Shown: piece by piece, positions 35,565-35,565 of the stretch | Layout of the letters: the number at the start of each line of letters is the position of its first letter | Position numbering within the stretch: position 1 is the stretch's first letter | Source: Lactobacillales bacterium | Lineage (GTDB): Bacteria > Bacillota > Bacilli > Lactobacillales > Streptococcaceae | Direction of reading: 5' to 3' | Length of the DNA: 35,565 bases | Assembly: GCA_031261175.1 (NCBI GenBank) | Contig: JAISJW010000019.1 | Coordinates: forward strand, 1-35,565 | Program-made: the position numbers and the translations under genes | The notes under the pieces: model-generated | Database searches by the model: none | What the model saw: the letters and a program-made list of their open reading frames with translations, nothing else | What the model was told of the DNA's origin: nothing

Positions 35565-35565
35565 T

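Noticed and set aside
1..35565. CRISPR array, prophage, tRNA or rRNA genes
   Set aside because: No regularly spaced repeats, no phage structural genes and no tRNA or rRNA signatures were seen on either strand.

Overview
The window looks like a 35.6-kb chromosomal contig from a low-to-moderate GC member of the Bacilli, most likely Lactobacillales. The reasons are the pairing of the RNA polymerase epsilon subunit gene (rpoY) with RNase J1 (rnjA), an IreB/ReoM protein, RqcP just after mfd, an S1-domain RpsA-like protein, a glnQHMP-type transporter order, and consensus extended -10 promoters with strong AGGAGG-type ribosome binding sites. I cannot name the genus. Nearly all genes are housekeeping and on the + strand; only an AbiEi/DUF559-like nuclease and a HAD phosphatase lie on the - strand. 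I see no rRNA, tRNA, CRISPR array or prophage.

Layout: 1-116 and 35449-35564 are exact reverse complements, probably the 5' ends of two copies of one insertion sequence pointing outward. 122-4584 holds two paralogous secreted papain-fold cysteine peptidases separated by an antisense AT-rich nuclease gene. 4724-10979 is a run murA-rpoY-rnjA-L,D-transpeptidase-like-thrS. 11217-15439 is leuC followed by a glnQ-glnH-glnM-glnP amino-acid ABC transporter. 15772-17358 is a lone ABC exporter half-transporter. 17482-17751 is ireB. 17824-21244 is murG-tyrA-aroA. 21347-22168 is the HAD phosphatase on the - strand, divergent from mltG-rimM-trmD-mfd-rqcP (22265-29333). The remainder is rpsA, corA with a small two-helix membrane protein, cspA and uvrA.

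The genes fall into three working groups. Cell wall: murA, murG, mltG, the L,D-transpeptidase-like protein and ireB, whose homologues control MurA turnover. RNA and translation quality control: rpoY, rnjA, thrS, rimM, trmD, rqcP, rpsA, cspA. DNA repair: mfd and uvrA.

The most unusual observations are: (1) trmD is fused in frame to a C-terminal ASCH (YhfF-like) domain; (2) the heptamer ACTTGCC/GGCAAGT occurs about 43 times on both strands, roughly ten times chance and far more than its single-base variants, which resembles a DNA-uptake-type or other genome-wide signal; (3) six intergenic spacers carry long, often nested inverted repeats with mostly different sequences but two size classes (about 70 and 127 nt); (4) the L,D-transpeptidase-like protein has Ser where the catalytic Cys should be; (5) uvrA appears to be transcribed as a leaderless mRNA; (6) the IS-like terminal inverted repeat truncates the first peptidase inside its signal peptide.
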